A stretch of 6,081 nt of DNA from JAHRVQ01 sp046290215 (lineage in GTDB: Bacteria > Pseudomonadota > Gammaproteobacteria > Pseudomonadales > Azotimanducaceae), in assembly GCA_046290215.1 (NCBI GenBank), contig JBKAGC010000222.1, positions 1-6,081 on the forward strand, given 5' to 3'. The translations under genes and the position numbers were made by a program. A model generated the notes under the pieces. It worked only from the letters and a program-made list of their open reading frames with translations. It was not told the origin of the DNA and made no database searches. Shown here piece after piece: positions 5,716-6,081 of this stretch (the first letter of the stretch is position 1; each line of letters begins with the position of its first letter).

Positions 5716-6081
5716 CTAGTTACGCTTTGGGATGACCGGGGGATCACTTGGCACGGAGTTTAAAAACTGCTCATCGGGCGTATTTAAAATGCCGGCGTAA
5801 ACTTCCCTGGGATAATTCATATGGGGCCCTGGTGCATCTGTACCTGGCTGTGGCACCTGCCCCTTCGAATCTGTGAATGCTGCTGGCTGTTTGTACCCGG
5901 CTAACTCCTCGGCGCTGATGCCAAGTAAATCCACGACTTCTGGGTCAATCCAGGCCTCGTTGTCGATGGGTTCCCGGGAAAATGACAATTCCAGAGTCAT
6001 ATTCTCGAGACCGGCAAAATAAATAGACTGACACATGCCGTGTTCGATGGGGCCGAGTACCGGGACGCCCTTTGTGCGAGA
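5716..6081 (-). CDS. VOC-fold protein (glyoxalase/dioxygenase superfamily), C-terminal part
   Basis: The frame is open to the right edge, so this is the 3' end of a longer gene; ATG at 6036 is internal, because homologous-looking sequence (GVPVLGPIEHG) lies before it. The 121 visible residues include the last beta-alpha-beta-beta unit of a vicinal-oxygen-chelate fold: IEHGMCQSIYF (12-22), with His14 a likely metal ligand, then ENMTLELSFS (26-35), with Glu31 the likely paired ligand. A long tail of about 85 residues follows, with WIDPEVVDLLGISAEEL and a Pro-rich stretch including PHMNYPREVY, a tail I associate with a subset of large bacterial VOC proteins. The reaction cannot be told: metal-dependent dioxygenase, lyase and resistance proteins share this fold. 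It is transcribed toward the SpoIIAA-like gene, 67 bases away, and may share its transcript. Confidence 0.82.
   Translation of the reverse strand, partial: SRTKGVPVLGPIEHGMCQSIYFAGLENMTLELSFSREPIDNEAWIDPEVVDLLGISAEELAGYKQPAAFTDSKGQVPQPGTDAPGPHMNYPREVYAGILNTPDEQFLNSVPSDPPVIPKRN

Overview
The window looks like chromosomal DNA from a gammaproteobacterium, possibly a marine or environmental one. Evidence for this is the moderate GC content, the style of the RND exporter, an inverted repeat matching the Crp/Vfr half-sites, and the mix of RidA, HAD, SpoIIAA-like and VOC genes. No gene allows a species-level call. No RNA genes, insertion sequences, CRISPR arrays or phage genes were seen, and no gap between genes exceeds about 125 bases.

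Left part (1-2980, + strand): the C-terminal two thirds of an RND-superfamily efflux permease enters from the left edge. It is followed, with a 4-base ATGA overlap, by a membrane-anchored metallophosphoesterase of the purple-acid-phosphatase type that keeps all seven expected metal ligands. The two are probably translationally coupled. The first ~55 bases of the window do not encode the transmembrane helix expected just before the recognisable RND sequence, so the left edge may hold a break or an assembly problem.

Middle (2981-5195, + strand): a spacer with a TGTGA-N6-TCACA element precedes a 56-residue small protein with a clean heptad pattern. After a 124-base spacer comes a tight cluster: a RidA-family protein, then 15 bases later a HAD-family phosphatase-like protein with DxCxT in place of DxDxT, then, overlapping by 8 bases, a polytopic membrane protein. 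The membrane gene is split by an apparent single-base frameshift near 4601. Removing one C restores a continuous 260-residue protein. RidA and the HAD protein both start at TTG.

Right part (5262-6081, - strand): a SpoIIAA/STAS-like small protein, also with a TTG start and a good ribosome binding site, lies downstream of a partial VOC (glyoxalase/dioxygenase-fold) gene that runs off the right edge. These two point toward the middle cluster and converge on it across a 66-base gap.

Most genes are of known families. The least explained parts are the RidA-HAD-membrane trio, the small coiled-coil ORF behind the Crp-like site, and the permease-phosphoesterase coupling.
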